Source: JBBDXI01 sp040902425 (GTDB lineage Bacteria; Planctomycetota; Phycisphaerae; Phycisphaerales; UBA1924). From it: 64,000 bases of DNA. The stretch spans positions 71,442 to 135,441 of the forward strand of contig JBBDXI010000045.1 of assembly GCA_040902425.1 (NCBI GenBank). The letters run 5' to 3'. Below are positions 1 to 8,494 of this stretch, piece by piece. Each line of letters opens with the position of its first letter. The stretch's first letter is position 1. Under the pieces are notes generated by a model. It searched no databases and was not told the DNA's origin. It saw only the letters and a list, made by a program, of their open reading frames with translations. Both the position numbers and the translations under genes were made by a program.

Positions 1-2
1 TG

Positions 3-167
3 GGCTGGTCGCTGCTGGTGTACTACGTCCTGGCCATGCAGTGCCTGCCGACGCTGGCCGTGACCGCGCGGGAGGCCGGGGGCATCCGCTGGGCGGTGCT
101 GCAGCTGGTCTGGATGTCGGGGATGGCGTACGTGGCCGCGGCGGCGGTGTACTGGCTGCTGAAGTAG
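3..167 (+). CDS. feoB: FeoB ferrous iron transporter, C-terminal fragment
   Basis: Only the last 54 codons are inside the window; the gene starts upstream of base 1. The translation reads as a membrane helix with 'MQCLPTLAVTAREAGG', then a second helix ending in 'YWLLK'. This matches the end of the FeoB gate domain, where a Cys-Pro-Thr/Val-Ala sequence precedes a charged loop and the last helix. FeoB is a GTP-gated Fe(II) importer of the inner membrane. The G domain cannot be seen from here. The next gene converges on it with about 70 bp between the stops. Confidence 0.8.
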   Translation, partial: GWSLLVYYVLAMQCLPTLAVTAREAGGIRWAVLQLVWMSGMAYVAAAAVYWLLK

Positions 168-169
168 TC

Positions 170-216
170 GGAGGGACGGAGGGCTGACACTCCGTGCCTT
201 CGTCCTTCGTCCCCGA
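170..216. repeat. left arm of an imperfect inverted repeat
   Basis: The block contains GGCTGACACTCCGTGCC followed by CTTCGTCC repeats. A diverged reverse-complement copy lies at 466-530, so the small membrane gene between them is bracketed by two imperfect arms of about 45 bp. Similar ACGAAGG-type low-complexity tracts fill 440-500. Confidence 0.6.
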
Positions 217-238
217 CCCCCCCGCCTCACCTCATCAT

Positions 239-412
239 CTACCGCGGCGGCTTGCCGCCGATCGTCAGGTTCACCCGCCGCTGGGCCTTCCGCCGCCGGT
301 GCCGCGCCGAGAGCCACGGCACGGGCACGATGCCGCGCAGCAGCCACGCCGCCGCGACGGTGAACAGCGCTGTCACCGCCCAGAACTGCCAGTTGTCGAT
401 GGGGAGCCGCAT
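239..412 (-). CDS. small single-pass membrane protein, unknown function
   Basis: A 57-residue protein from the ATG at 412 (start of MRLPIDNWQFW). It has one hydrophobic helix at about residues 8-30, then a very basic tail (HRRRKAQRRV), predicting one membrane pass with a cytoplasmic positive tail. The frame is open farther upstream, but that part is a low-complexity run encoded by the adjacent repeat, so the internal ATG is preferred. It converges on feoB; a link to iron uptake is only inferred from position. I do not recognise the family. Confidence 0.5.
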   Translation of the reverse strand: MRLPIDNWQFWAVTALFTVAAAWLLRGIVPVPWLSARHRRRKAQRRVNLTIGGKPPR

Positions 413-465
413 CCGCGGCCGTAGCGTACGCCGGATGGAAGGGACGAAGGCCACGAAGGCACGCA

Positions 466-530
466 GGGACGGAGGGACGAAGGGACGCAGGCACGAAGTG
501 TCAGCCTCCGCCACTCCGTCCCTTCGTCCC
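466..530. repeat. right arm of an imperfect inverted repeat
   Basis: Contains GCACGAAGTGTCAGCCTCC flanked by GGGACGAAGG units. It is the reverse complement, with a few changes, of the block at 170-216. The flanking purine-rich direct repeats make it hard to set exact ends. Confidence 0.6.
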
Positions 531-538
531 TTCGCCCG

Positions 539-1081
539 TCAGGCCGCGTCCCTGCGGTCGGGGCGGGCCCAGGAGAAGGCGGACCAGAAGCCGCGCCGGG
601 GCTTGTCGAGGGCGCGGACGGCGTCGTGGGGCGTCTGGGCGATGGCGATGGCGCGGTCGAGGCGCGTCACGCGGAGCATGCGCCGGATGTCCCTGGAGAG
701 GCCGAAGAGGGCGAGGCCCCCGCCCAGCTCGCGGCAGCGGGCGTTGACGGCGACCATCGCGTTGATGCCGGAACTGGTCATGTCGATGACGTTCTCAAGG
801 GAGACGGCGATCCGCCCGTGGGTGCGCTCGGCCAGGACGAGCAGGCGGGCGCGGATCATGGCGGCCTGGTGCTCGTGGATGGATGGGCAGGTGATGAAGA
901 CCAGGCCCGCGTTCTCCAGGCCGCGCACCGTGAGCAGGCCCTCCTCCGTCGCGGGGGGCGGGGGAGGGGGGGAGGGGAGCGGAACCGGGGCGCCCGGGGC
1001 GCCGGTGGGCCGGGCGGGCGCGCCCTGGCCGGCGGGCCGCGGCGGCGGCGATGGCGTGGGCTGGTTGGCCTGGGTCGGCAA
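539..1081 (-). CDS. STAS-domain protein (anti-sigma-factor antagonist type)
   Basis: 180 residues. Residues 1-48 are Pro/Ala-rich and probably disordered. Residues about 50-160 form a STAS domain: a beta strand (AVSLENVID) runs into DMTSSGINAM at residues 100-109, where SpoIIAA-like proteins carry their phosphorylated serine; Ser103 or Ser104 would be that site. STAS proteins usually bind an anti-sigma kinase or a partner phosphatase, but none is adjacent, so the regulated pathway is unknown. The start is a TTG at 1081 with a GGAGG run upstream on the coding strand; no ATG gives a full domain. It could also be a STAS module of another signalling pathway. Confidence 0.75.
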   Translation of the reverse strand: MPTQANQPTPSPPPRPAGQGAPARPTGAPGAPVPLPSPPPPPPATEEGLLTVRGLENAGLVFITCPSIHEHQAAMIRARLLVLAERTHGRIAVSLENVIDMTSSGINAMVAVNARCRELGGGLALFGLSRDIRRMLRVTRLDRAIAIAQTPHDAVRALDKPRRGFWSAFSWARPDRRDAA

Positions 1082-1279
1082 GCGGGGCCTCCTCCTCCGC
1101 GGGCGGTCAGCGCCCGTGGCGGCGCGGGTGGATCGCGCGGCGAAGGAAGATGCGATTCGGGGTAGGCGGTTGCTAGCTTGCGCGGGGGTGGGCGGGGCGC
1201 GCGTGCGGGACGCGCGGGGGAGCGGGAGTTCGCCGGTTGCGCGGGGGTTATCCAGACCATCGCCCCGGCCGCGAGCGCG

Positions 1280-2008
1280 TCAGGAGCCCCGCCGGGCCTC
1301 GAGGTCGAGGATCACGGCGACGGCGGCCACGGCCGCGGTCTCGACCCGCATGGTGTGGGGGCCGAAGCGGGCGATGGCGATCCCCGCCGCCCGCGCGCCG
1401 TCGAGTTCCCGGGCCGACCAGCCGCCCTCGGGTCCGATCATCAGCGTGATCGCCTCCGAGCCGCAGGGCGCGTAGGGCCCGCCGGAGGCGTCGGCCATCA
1501 CGAGGGCCTGGCGGGCCCACACCTGGGCGAGCACGTCGGACGCCTCCACGGGCTCGCCGATCAGGAGGGTCCAGGCCCGCCCGCACTGCTTGCTGGCCTC
1601 GGCCGCGATCCGCCGCACGCGGTCGAGGCGGACCTCGCCGGGCTCGCGGGCGGTGTGCTCGGTGGTCAGGGCCGACCACGAGGCCGCGCCGGCCTGGCTG
1701 AGGCCGTCGATCAGCTCGGAGAGCCGCGGCCCCTTGGGGGCGGGGCAGAGGACATCCAGGCGCGGGCGCGTGGGCTCGACGGGCCGGACCTCCCCCACCA
1801 CCAGGGAGAGGAGCCACTCCCCGCCGGGCTTGTCGATGTCGGCGATGGTGGCGAGGCCGACGCGGCCCGCGCCGTCGAGGACCTCGATGGGGTTGCCGGG
1901 CTCGAGCCGCTTGACGCGGACGGCGTGGCGGGCCTCCTCGCCGCCGATCTCCAGGGCGCCGGGGGCGAGGGCGGCGGGATCATCCAGGTAGATGCGGTGG
2001 ATGGCCAT
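1280..2008 (-). CDS. rsmE: 16S rRNA (uracil-1498-N3)-methyltransferase RsmE
   Basis: 242 residues, the usual length for RsmE, a SPOUT-class enzyme that methylates N3 of U1498 in 16S rRNA using S-adenosylmethionine. The N-terminal PUA-like part has GGEEARHAVRVKRLEPG at residues 22-38. The SPOUT knot has IGPEGGWSARE at about 191-201 and HTMRVETA at 218-225, standing for the usual LRTETA. The ATG at 2008 (MAIHRIYL) gives the canonical N-terminus; the frame stays open upstream but that extension is Arg/Ala-rich noise antisense to the next gene. Divergently transcribed from the gene at 2126. Confidence 0.93.
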   Translation of the reverse strand: MAIHRIYLDDPAALAPGALEIGGEEARHAVRVKRLEPGNPIEVLDGAGRVGLATIADIDKPGGEWLLSLVVGEVRPVEPTRPRLDVLCPAPKGPRLSELIDGLSQAGAASWSALTTEHTAREPGEVRLDRVRRIAAEASKQCGRAWTLLIGEPVEASDVLAQVWARQALVMADASGGPYAPCGSEAITLMIGPEGGWSARELDGARAAGIAIARFGPHTMRVETAAVAAVAVILDLEARRGS

Positions 2009-2125
2009 GACCTCTGTGCGGGCTGCGCCGGGGCGGGCGGGGCGGTGTGAGGGGGGGGAGGCGGCTGGGTCCGGAAACAGGTTGAGCGGGGGGCGCGGGG
2101 GGCCGATGAATGATCGGTTCATCCC

Positions 2126-2998
2126 ATGCCCCACTCGCACCACGATAGCGGGACCGGCCTTGCGACGGACGCGACCGCGCGGGATGTCGGCGCGGCCCCG
2201 CGCCCGGCGCCCGGCGGAGTGCCCGCGCCCGACGACGGCGCGGCGGGGGCCAAGCCGATCGAAGCGCTCGATGCGGAGCTGGCCTCCGCCGCGGATGACA
2301 TGATGGCGGGTGAGTTCGCCGGCGCTGAGGAGGTGCTGGCGGCGGCCGATGAGGGCCGGGCCCCGCGGACGACGGGCGCGCCCGTGGAGGCGCCCGCGCC
2401 GGTGGAGGCGCCCGCGCCGGTCGAGCCCGAGGCCGTCGTGCAGGCCGCAGCGCCGCCGGAGGCGGATGTGCCGGCGAGGCCCGCGGAGCCCCTGGTCATC
2501 AACACCGCCCCTCCGGAGCCGCCCGCCGCCCCCGCGCGCGCGCCGGACGAGGGCGCGCCCGCCGCGGAAGACCCCGAGCCCCCGACGCCGAGGGAACCGA
2601 AGCCGGCGGCGGCCCCGAGGCCCGCGCCGGTGGACCTGCCGCCCCCGCCCGCGCGCCGGGCGCGGGGCGCTGCGGAAGAAGCGGCGGGCGCGGCGAGGCC
2701 AACGGTGGGGTCGCGGGTCGCGCCGGCGCTCGGGGGCCTGGCGGCGCTGGCGTCGTACCCGCTGCGGGACAGCCCGAAGGCCGTGCGCGACGGGGTGGTG
2801 TGGCTGGCGGTGGTGAACGCCGCCATGGCGCTCTCGGTCTGGGTCTACATCCTGGCAGTGCGCTCGCCGCTGCCGCCGGAGCCGCGCCCGGTGGTCACCG
2901 CGGCCGTGCGGGGGGGGGGCGCGAAGGCCGAGGCGACGAAGCCGCCGGCGAAGAAGCAGGGCGGCACGCCGAAGGCGGGCGCCAGCAGTGGGCACTGA
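2126..2998 (+). CDS. Ala/Pro-rich protein with one C-terminal membrane helix
   Basis: 290 residues, unknown function. Residues 1-195 are strongly Ala/Pro/Glu-rich with short repeats (APVEAPAPVEAPAP near residues 85-98), so probably disordered. One hydrophobic helix lies at about 223-245 (VVWLAVVNAAMALSVWVYILAV), followed by a Lys/Ala/Gly-rich tail. This predicts a tail-anchored or single-pass protein. A 19-bp inverted repeat (GATGAATGATCGGTTCATC) lies just upstream of the start at 2105-2123. Composition is biased enough that the start is uncertain, but the helix supports a real gene. Confidence 0.6.
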   Translation: MPHSHHDSGTGLATDATARDVGAAPRPAPGGVPAPDDGAAGAKPIEALDAELASAADDMMAGEFAGAEEVLAAADEGRAPRTTGAPVEAPAPVEAPAPVEPEAVVQAAAPPEADVPARPAEPLVINTAPPEPPAAPARAPDEGAPAAEDPEPPTPREPKPAAAPRPAPVDLPPPPARRARGAAEEAAGAARPTVGSRVAPALGGLAALASYPLRDSPKAVRDGVVWLAVVNAAMALSVWVYILAVRSPLPPEPRPVVTAAVRGGGAKAEATKPPAKKQGGTPKAGASSGH

Positions 2999-3004
2999 GG
3001 CCGC

Positions 3005-4879
3005 CTACGGACGCGACGAGTTCATGCGCGAGACCGGGATGGGCGGGGCGAGGGCGTCGAGCTCAGCGCAGGTGATGAATCCGTCGCCGCCGCCCGCCGG
3101 CCCGCGGATGCGGATGCCCGTCGCCTCGGCCGGGACGCCGAGCACGAAGTCGATGATCTGGAAGGGCCGGGCCGGGTCGAGGGGCTCGCTGGCGGGCGCT
3201 TCGACGGTCACCCACTGGCCCGCGATTCGGAGCTGCACCTCGGCGGATTCGAGCCACCCGCCCGAGCCCGGGATGCCCGGGGTCCCGGTATGGTCGCCCT
3301 CGCAGAAGCGGACGGTGTGGACCGGCCAGGGGCGGTCGTAGGCGACCTCCAGCGTGGTGAGGGTGCCGGCGGGCTGGTTGGGCGTAGAGAAGAAGATGGC
3401 GGCGGAGGTGGAGCCGTCGTGGCCGCGGAAGTCGTGCTCGTACCCGCTGGCGAAGTGCCAGGGGTCGCCGGTGCCGAAATGGGCGGGGGTGCCGACCGAC
3501 GACGAGGCGGGGACCACCGCGCCGCCGGCGAGGCGGACCTGGTTGTTGGCGCTGCGGCGCCAGAGGCGCTGCCCGGGGTTGGCCTCGACGGGCTTGGAGG
3601 TGGGCGCGGGCGGCAGCACCCAGCGGTCGTTCGGCAGGTCCACCGAGCCGCCGGCGCTGGCGACGGCCCAGTCCACCAGCGGCATCATCCGCGCGGCCAT
3701 CAGGGCGAAGGTGTCCTCCGCGGCGGGGTCGGCGGGGAGGTGGTCCGGGAGGTTGATCTTCGTGCGGTAGATGGTGTAGCGGTCGGAGAAGGCCTGGCCG
3801 GGGAACTGGCCCTTGAGGGCCTCGGTCCCGAGCATGAGGCCGATCAGGCCGCCGAGGGTGGCGGTGCAGTTGTCCGAGTCCCACCCGCTGAGCGTGCCGA
3901 TCTGGACGGTGCGCCGGTAGTCGCAGCGCCCGTAGAGGAGGGCCATGACGCCGGAGGCGAAGTTGACGGACGACTCCGTCCAGCCGCGGTAGATGAAGCC
4001 GTGGAGGTGGGCATCCCGCTGGTACCGCGCGTGGATGAGGTCGCGGGTGCGCTCCCAGTCCTCGGGGTCGGGGTTGGCGAGGAAGTCGGCGAGGACGGTG
4101 TCGATGATGTCGGCGGACTTGGAGGTGGATGGGATGAAGCCGCGGGCGCGCCGGGTGAGCCAGAGGGCCGCGTCGCGCCCGGAGAGGCCGGGCGGGGTGA
4201 GGGGCGCCAGCGCGTAGAGCAGGGCGTAGAACTGCGCGGCGTGGATGGCGAAGCCGTCGGCGGTGGTGCGGATGGGCAGGTCGGCGTGGAGCAGGGCGCG
4301 GTCGGGCATGCCCGGGCAGAGGGCGCCCCAGAACTCGGTGGTGAGCTGGGCGTCGATGAAGAGCGAGAACGGGTTGGCGGTGGAGGCGCCGGTGGCGGGC
4401 GGGTGCACGCCGCGGAGCATGAGGTCGTAGGCGCGCCGGTTGCTGACCCAGACCCAGTCCGGGTGCGTGTGGGCGAGCCAGCCGTCGCGGACCTCGGCGG
4501 GCGTGAGCTGGGTGCGCCCGGCCTGCGCCATGAGGTGGAGGTAGACGTACTCGACGTCGGTGTCGTCGTCGGCGAGCCAGGGGTCCTGGGAGAGGACGAA
4601 GGTGAGGGGCTGGCCGCCGGGGGGCGTGGTGCCCCAGTCGGCGTCGGTGTAGAAGGGCGGCTCGGTGCGCGAGCCCTCGGTGCGCAGGCCGGTCCAGTTG
4701 GCGATGCACTGGCCGAGCCACATCGCCTGCAGGCGGTCCTGGTACGCGGCGCGCGGGATGGTGGTCGCGGGCTGGGCCGACGCCGGCGGGCACAGGAGGC
4801 ACGCGCCGAGGACGCCCAGCGCCCCGAGCGGCGCGCGGGCGGGACGGCGGGACGGCCTTGCGTGGGCTTCCGGGGGCAT
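3005..4879 (-). CDS. secreted ADP-ribosylglycohydrolase-family protein with C-terminal sandwich domain
   Basis: 624 residues from the ATG at 4879. A basic N-terminus and a hydrophobic stretch ending in PPASAQ (about residue 36) look like a signal peptide. The catalytic domain has the metal-binding sets of the ADP-ribosylglycohydrolase (DraG) fold: DDDTDVE at about 104-110 and GWDSDNCTATLGGLIG at about 329-344. The C-terminal 150 residues, with a Trp-rich strand pattern, look like a galactose-binding or discoidin-type module. A signal peptide is unusual for removal of intracellular ADP-ribose, so an extracytoplasmic substrate, perhaps a glycoside, is possible. Divergent from gmd. Confidence 0.75.
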   Translation of the reverse strand: MPPEAHARPSRRPARAPLGALGVLGACLLCPPASAQPATTIPRAAYQDRLQAMWLGQCIANWTGLRTEGSRTEPPFYTDADWGTTPPGGQPLTFVLSQDPWLADDDTDVEYVYLHLMAQAGRTQLTPAEVRDGWLAHTHPDWVWVSNRRAYDLMLRGVHPPATGASTANPFSLFIDAQLTTEFWGALCPGMPDRALLHADLPIRTTADGFAIHAAQFYALLYALAPLTPPGLSGRDAALWLTRRARGFIPSTSKSADIIDTVLADFLANPDPEDWERTRDLIHARYQRDAHLHGFIYRGWTESSVNFASGVMALLYGRCDYRRTVQIGTLSGWDSDNCTATLGGLIGLMLGTEALKGQFPGQAFSDRYTIYRTKINLPDHLPADPAAEDTFALMAARMMPLVDWAVASAGGSVDLPNDRWVLPPAPTSKPVEANPGQRLWRRSANNQVRLAGGAVVPASSSVGTPAHFGTGDPWHFASGYEHDFRGHDGSTSAAIFFSTPNQPAGTLTTLEVAYDRPWPVHTVRFCEGDHTGTPGIPGSGGWLESAEVQLRIAGQWVTVEAPASEPLDPARPFQIIDFVLGVPAEATGIRIRGPAGGGDGFITCAELDALAPPIPVSRMNSSRP

Positions 4880-4999
4880 GGGCCTCAGGGTACTCGGCCG
4901 CGCGCGGAAGGGAAGCGGAATCGCCCGGGGTGTCCGACGGGTCCGGCGTTCTAGAATCGGCCCCTCCCGGGGCCACCCCCATTGACAGGAACCGTCCTC

Positions 5000-6058
5000 A
5001 TGGCAAGCGCACGGCGGGCATTGATCACGGGCATCACCGGGCAGGACGGGTCGTACCTGACGGAGTTCCTGCTGGCGAAGGGGTACGAGGTGCACGGGAT
5101 CGTGCGCCGGGCCTCGACGTTCAACACCAACCGGATCGACCACGTCTACGAGGACCCGCACTGGTCGGCCTCGGCGCTGCGGCTGCACTACGGGGACCTG
5201 ACGGACGCGAGCTGCCTGACCAAGATCATGCAGGACGTGCGGCCGGCGGAGGTGTACAACCTCGGGGCCCAGAGCCACGTCCGCGTCAGCTTCGACATGC
5301 CCATCTACACGGCCGAGAGCGTGGGGATGGGGACGATCAAGATGCTGGAGGCGGTGCGGAGCTACCAGCAGGACACGGGGGAGCAGGTCCGCTACTACCA
5401 GGCGAGCAGCAGCGAGCAGTACGGGAAGGTGGTGGAGACGCCGCAGAAGGAGACGACGCCGTTCTACCCGCGGTCGCCGTACGCGGTGGCGAAGGTGATG
5501 GCGCACTGGGCCACGGTCAACTACCGCGAGAGCTACGGGCTGCACGCCAGCTGCGGGATCCTGTTCAACCACGAGAGCCCGCGCCGGGGCGAGACCTTCG
5601 TGACCCGCAAGATCACGCGGGCGGTGGGGCGGATCAAGCTGGGGCTGCAGAAGAAGCTCTTCCTGGGGAACCTGGAGGCGAAGCGCGACTGGGGCTTCGC
5701 GGGGGACTACGTGGAGGGGATGTGGCTCATGCTCCAGCAGGAGCGGCCCGACGACTACGTGATCGCCACGGGGCGGACGATCAGCGTGCGCGAGTTCGCC
5801 GACCTGGCCTTCCGCCACGCGGGGCTGGAGGCGAAGGACTTCATCGAGTTCGACCCGCGGTACCTGCGGCCGGCGGAAGTGGACCTGCTCCTGGGCGACG
5901 CGTCCAAGGCGGCCCGCATCCTCGGCTGGAAGCCGAAAACCAGCGTCGAGGAGCTCGCCAGGATGATGGTCGAGGCCGACCTCGAGAAAGCCCGCCGGGA
6001 GAAGACGCTGCGGGATGCGGGGCACAAGCTGACGCAGGCGCGGGGGCATGACCAGTAG
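5000..6058 (+). CDS. gmd: GDP-mannose 4,6-dehydratase
   Basis: 352 residues from the ATG at 5000. Converts GDP-mannose to GDP-4-keto-6-deoxymannose, the first step to GDP-fucose and related sugars. It is an extended SDR: NAD(P)-binding GITGQDGSYL at residues 10-20, SSSEQYGKV at about 134-143 with the catalytic Ser/Glu, and YPRSPYAVAK at 155-164 with the Tyr-xxx-Lys pair. NHESPRRGETFVTRKI is the family substrate loop. A -10-like TAGAAT lies at 4952-4957. A TTG slightly upstream (4982) is in frame but would add residues before the conserved strand. No GDP-fucose synthase gene is adjacent; a glycosyltransferase follows convergently. Confidence 0.95.
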   Translation: MASARRALITGITGQDGSYLTEFLLAKGYEVHGIVRRASTFNTNRIDHVYEDPHWSASALRLHYGDLTDASCLTKIMQDVRPAEVYNLGAQSHVRVSFDMPIYTAESVGMGTIKMLEAVRSYQQDTGEQVRYYQASSSEQYGKVVETPQKETTPFYPRSPYAVAKVMAHWATVNYRESYGLHASCGILFNHESPRRGETFVTRKITRAVGRIKLGLQKKLFLGNLEAKRDWGFAGDYVEGMWLMLQQERPDDYVIATGRTISVREFADLAFRHAGLEAKDFIEFDPRYLRPAEVDLLLGDASKAARILGWKPKTSVEELARMMVEADLEKARREKTLRDAGHKLTQARGHDQ

Positions 6059-6063
6059 CCCGC

Positions 6064-7710
6064 TCAGCGGATGCGGTAGAGGGTGAAGGCGTATTTGTGG
6101 ACGGCGTCCTCCGCCAGAGGCTCGAGGCGCGGGATGAGTCCGGCGCGCTCGTAGGCGGCGGATTCGCCGCTGTCGGCGTCGGTGCGGAGGAGCAGGAAAT
6201 GGCCGGGCGGGGGCAGGCGGGGGCTTGTTGAGAGGCCGGGGGTCCAGCGGAAGAGCACCCGCGGCCTGGCGCCGGCGTCGGCCAAGGCGGCTGCGCGGCT
6301 CAGCTCACGCTCCGCGTAGAGCAGAACCTCGGGGCGTGCCTCGATGAGGTGATCGGACCAGAGCTCGGGTATCGCCGCACGGTCCGGCAGGGTGGCGCGG
6401 GCGATTGCCCCGGCGAGGCGGAGGCCGGCCTCGCGCCCGCTTCCGGCGCGCTGGCGGGGCTCGATCTTCAGGATGTAGAGGCCGGCGGCGGCGAAGAGGG
6501 CAAGCGTGGCGAGAGGCACCGCGCGGCGGAGGTGCGGGTTCCACGCACGGCTTGCCGCCGAGGACGTCCGCGAAGCCGTGGCACGGTGCGCAAGCCACCC
6601 GGCAAGCACGGGGAGGAAGCCCAGCGCGGGCATCGCGTAGCGCGGGTTGGGGACGCCCAGCAGAAGAAGCAGCGCCAGGGCGACCATGGTGGTGATGGCG
6701 AGGGCACGGGCCCGGTCAGAGGCGGCGGCGGGCATGGGGCCGCCCGCGGCTTCCGCGTCGGCCGATCTGGAGAAGAGGAAGACGAGGGCGAGGCTGGCAG
6801 GGAGCGCGGAGAAAAGGGCCGCCGGGGGCATCCTGACGATCTCGAGGATCGAGGCGGTTGAGCCCCAGAGGAACTCGGTTGGGCTCTGGAGGATCGGGGT
6901 CTCGCCGGTGGCGGCGAGGGCGGAGCGGACCCGCCAGTACACCAGCGCGGCAACATCCGCGGCGATGGCGAGGGCCAGCCAGAGTGCGGGGCGAGCGAGG
7001 GGCCGCGCCGAGCGTTGAAGCAGGCAGGCGGCGAGGACCGCGCCTGCGACCGCGGGGAGCGCGGCGGGCCCTTTGAGGAGCGCGCCCGCGGTGAGCGCCG
7101 CGCCCGCCCCGAGCGCAACCGCCAGCGACGATCGCCGCCGATCGGCCGCCGGCCGCAGGAGAAGATCGATCAGGCAGAGAACGGCGGCGCCGGCGGCGAG
7201 GGTGTTGAGGGCCTCGATCTCGGCGCTGCGCCCGGATCGCCAGAAGAGGGGGGTGAGGGCGGTGGCGAGGCCGGCCCAGAGGGCGGGGGAGGCGAGGGTG
7301 GACCCGAAGACACCGGGAAACGGCGGAGGGCCGGCGCCGCCCGGCACGGGCGAGCCGAGGAGGGTACGCCCGGGGTACCCCGGGCCGAACCAGCGGTGGG
7401 CGAAGAGGGCGTTGAAGAGGGCGAGGGCGGTGATGGCGAGGGCGGAGGGGAGGCGGGCGGCAAACTCGTTGTGGCCGAAGAGCGCGGTGCCGGCGGCGAT
7501 GGCCCAGGGCATGCCGGGCGGCTTGCGCAGGTAGGCCTGGCCGAACATGCGGGGGATGAGCCAGTCGCCGGATTCGAGCATCGACCACGCGGGGGCCACG
7601 CGGTGGCCCTCGGTCTGGGAGAGGCCGGTGCGCCCGAGGAGGGGGAAGTAGATCGCCGCGCAGGCCGCGAGCGTGAGCAGGAGGGCGGGGATGAGGGGGG
7701 AGCGCCGCAC
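6064..7710 (-). CDS. GT39/ArnT-like polytopic glycosyltransferase
   Basis: 548 residues with an N-terminal helix and about ten more hydrophobic segments. GLSQTEGHR at about residues 29-37 stands where the dolichol/undecaprenyl-phosphate-sugar transferases have an acidic first-loop motif, and YLRKPPGMPWAI follows, matching the Y-x-KPP signature of the PMT/ArnT family. Such enzymes move a sugar from a lipid-phosphate carrier to lipid A or protein on the outer face. The start is GTG at 7710 with TACACT at 7720-7725. A palindromic repeat-like block (6545-6600, GCACGGCTTGCCGCC...GAAGCCGTGGCAC) is read through in frame as AHRATASRTSSAASRAW. Confidence 0.8.
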   Translation of the reverse strand: MRRSPLIPALLLTLAACAAIYFPLLGRTGLSQTEGHRVAPAWSMLESGDWLIPRMFGQAYLRKPPGMPWAIAAGTALFGHNEFAARLPSALAITALALFNALFAHRWFGPGYPGRTLLGSPVPGGAGPPPFPGVFGSTLASPALWAGLATALTPLFWRSGRSAEIEALNTLAAGAAVLCLIDLLLRPAADRRRSSLAVALGAGAALTAGALLKGPAALPAVAGAVLAACLLQRSARPLARPALWLALAIAADVAALVYWRVRSALAATGETPILQSPTEFLWGSTASILEIVRMPPAALFSALPASLALVFLFSRSADAEAAGGPMPAAASDRARALAITTMVALALLLLLGVPNPRYAMPALGFLPVLAGWLAHRATASRTSSAASRAWNPHLRRAVPLATLALFAAAGLYILKIEPRQRAGSGREAGLRLAGAIARATLPDRAAIPELWSDHLIEARPEVLLYAERELSRAAALADAGARPRVLFRWTPGLSTSPRLPPPGHFLLLRTDADSGESAAYERAGLIPRLEPLAEDAVHKYAFTLYRIR

Positions 7711-7767
7711 GCGAGCGTGAGTGTAGTGGTCGGGCGTTTCAGCGCGAAGGCCGCGAGGGGCTCGCGA

Positions 7768-8409
7768 TCAGCGCTGAAGAGGCTTCGCCGGCGCGGGGTC
7801 GGGGATCGGGTCGGCGTCCCTGACCTGGGTGCGGTCGGTCACGGCGTTGAGGATGTCCTGGGCGTGCCGGTCCAGGACTCCCTTGAGATGCGGGTTGCGG
7901 GCGGGGTCGTGCTTGAAGCGGGACGCCGCGGCGTAGCCCTCGTCGATGGGCGCGTTGTGGATAAGGGCGTCGTAGAGGATCACCGCGCAGCTCGTTCGTT
8001 CGGAGCCGGCGCCGCAGTGGACCAGCACCGGCTGCTTCGCCGGGTCGGTCATGATCCGCAGGGTGTGGACGTACCAGTTGGGGTTGCCGGTGGCGTCGCC
8101 CTCGAGGTCGAAGACGTAGCGGGGGATGCCCAGGGCGTCGGCGGTGCGCTGGTTGCGGGCCTCGCCGGGGTCGCCGGGCTCGAAGGAGCCCAGGTCGATG
8201 ATGGTGCGGATGCCGTGCCGCTCGTGGATGGCACGGAACTGGGCGGGGGAGAGCTGGCCGGCACGGTAGACCTTGCCGGGATCGACCTCGCCGAAGTTCT
8301 TGGGGAAGAGGTTGGCGTGGATGGCGGGTTTGTAGGCGAGGCCCAGGAGCGCAGCGCCGGCGATGGCAAGCAGGAGGGCGCGGCGGACGCGGGGGGCAAG
8401 GGGGCTCAT
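7768..8409 (-). CDS. membrane-anchored tyrosine/dual-specificity phosphatase
   Basis: 213 residues from the ATG at 8409. An N-terminal helix (ALLLAIAGAALLGLAY, about 11-27) anchors or exports it. The P-loop VLVHCGAGSERTSCA at about 127-141 holds the Cys-x5-Arg signature (HCxxGxxRT), and FDLEGDATG before it supplies an acid-loop candidate. Architecture resembles small bacterial DSP-like phosphatases that often sit next to polysaccharide genes; the neighbouring glycosyltransferase and gmd fit this loosely. TACCAT lies exactly 6 nt before the ATG (8416-8421), predicting a leaderless message. Confidence 0.85.
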   Translation of the reverse strand: MSPLAPRVRRALLLAIAGAALLGLAYKPAIHANLFPKNFGEVDPGKVYRAGQLSPAQFRAIHERHGIRTIIDLGSFEPGDPGEARNQRTADALGIPRYVFDLEGDATGNPNWYVHTLRIMTDPAKQPVLVHCGAGSERTSCAVILYDALIHNAPIDEGYAAASRFKHDPARNPHLKGVLDRHAQDILNAVTDRTQVRDADPIPDPAPAKPLQR

Positions 8410-8494
8410 GGCGGGATGGTAGGGTGGGGCGGAAGAGTTGCACCGGGGCCCGAAGGGCACGAAGATGGGAACGGGCAGCGCGTAGGATGCAGCG

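Noticed and set aside
440..500. CRISPR-like or binding-site array of ACGAAGG units
   Set aside because: Irregular low-complexity tract without spacers.
3290..4954. Long open frame antisense to the ADP-ribosylglycohydrolase-like gene
   Set aside because: Val/Gly/Glu-rich translation with no domain; it mirrors the third-position GC bias of the real gene on the other strand.
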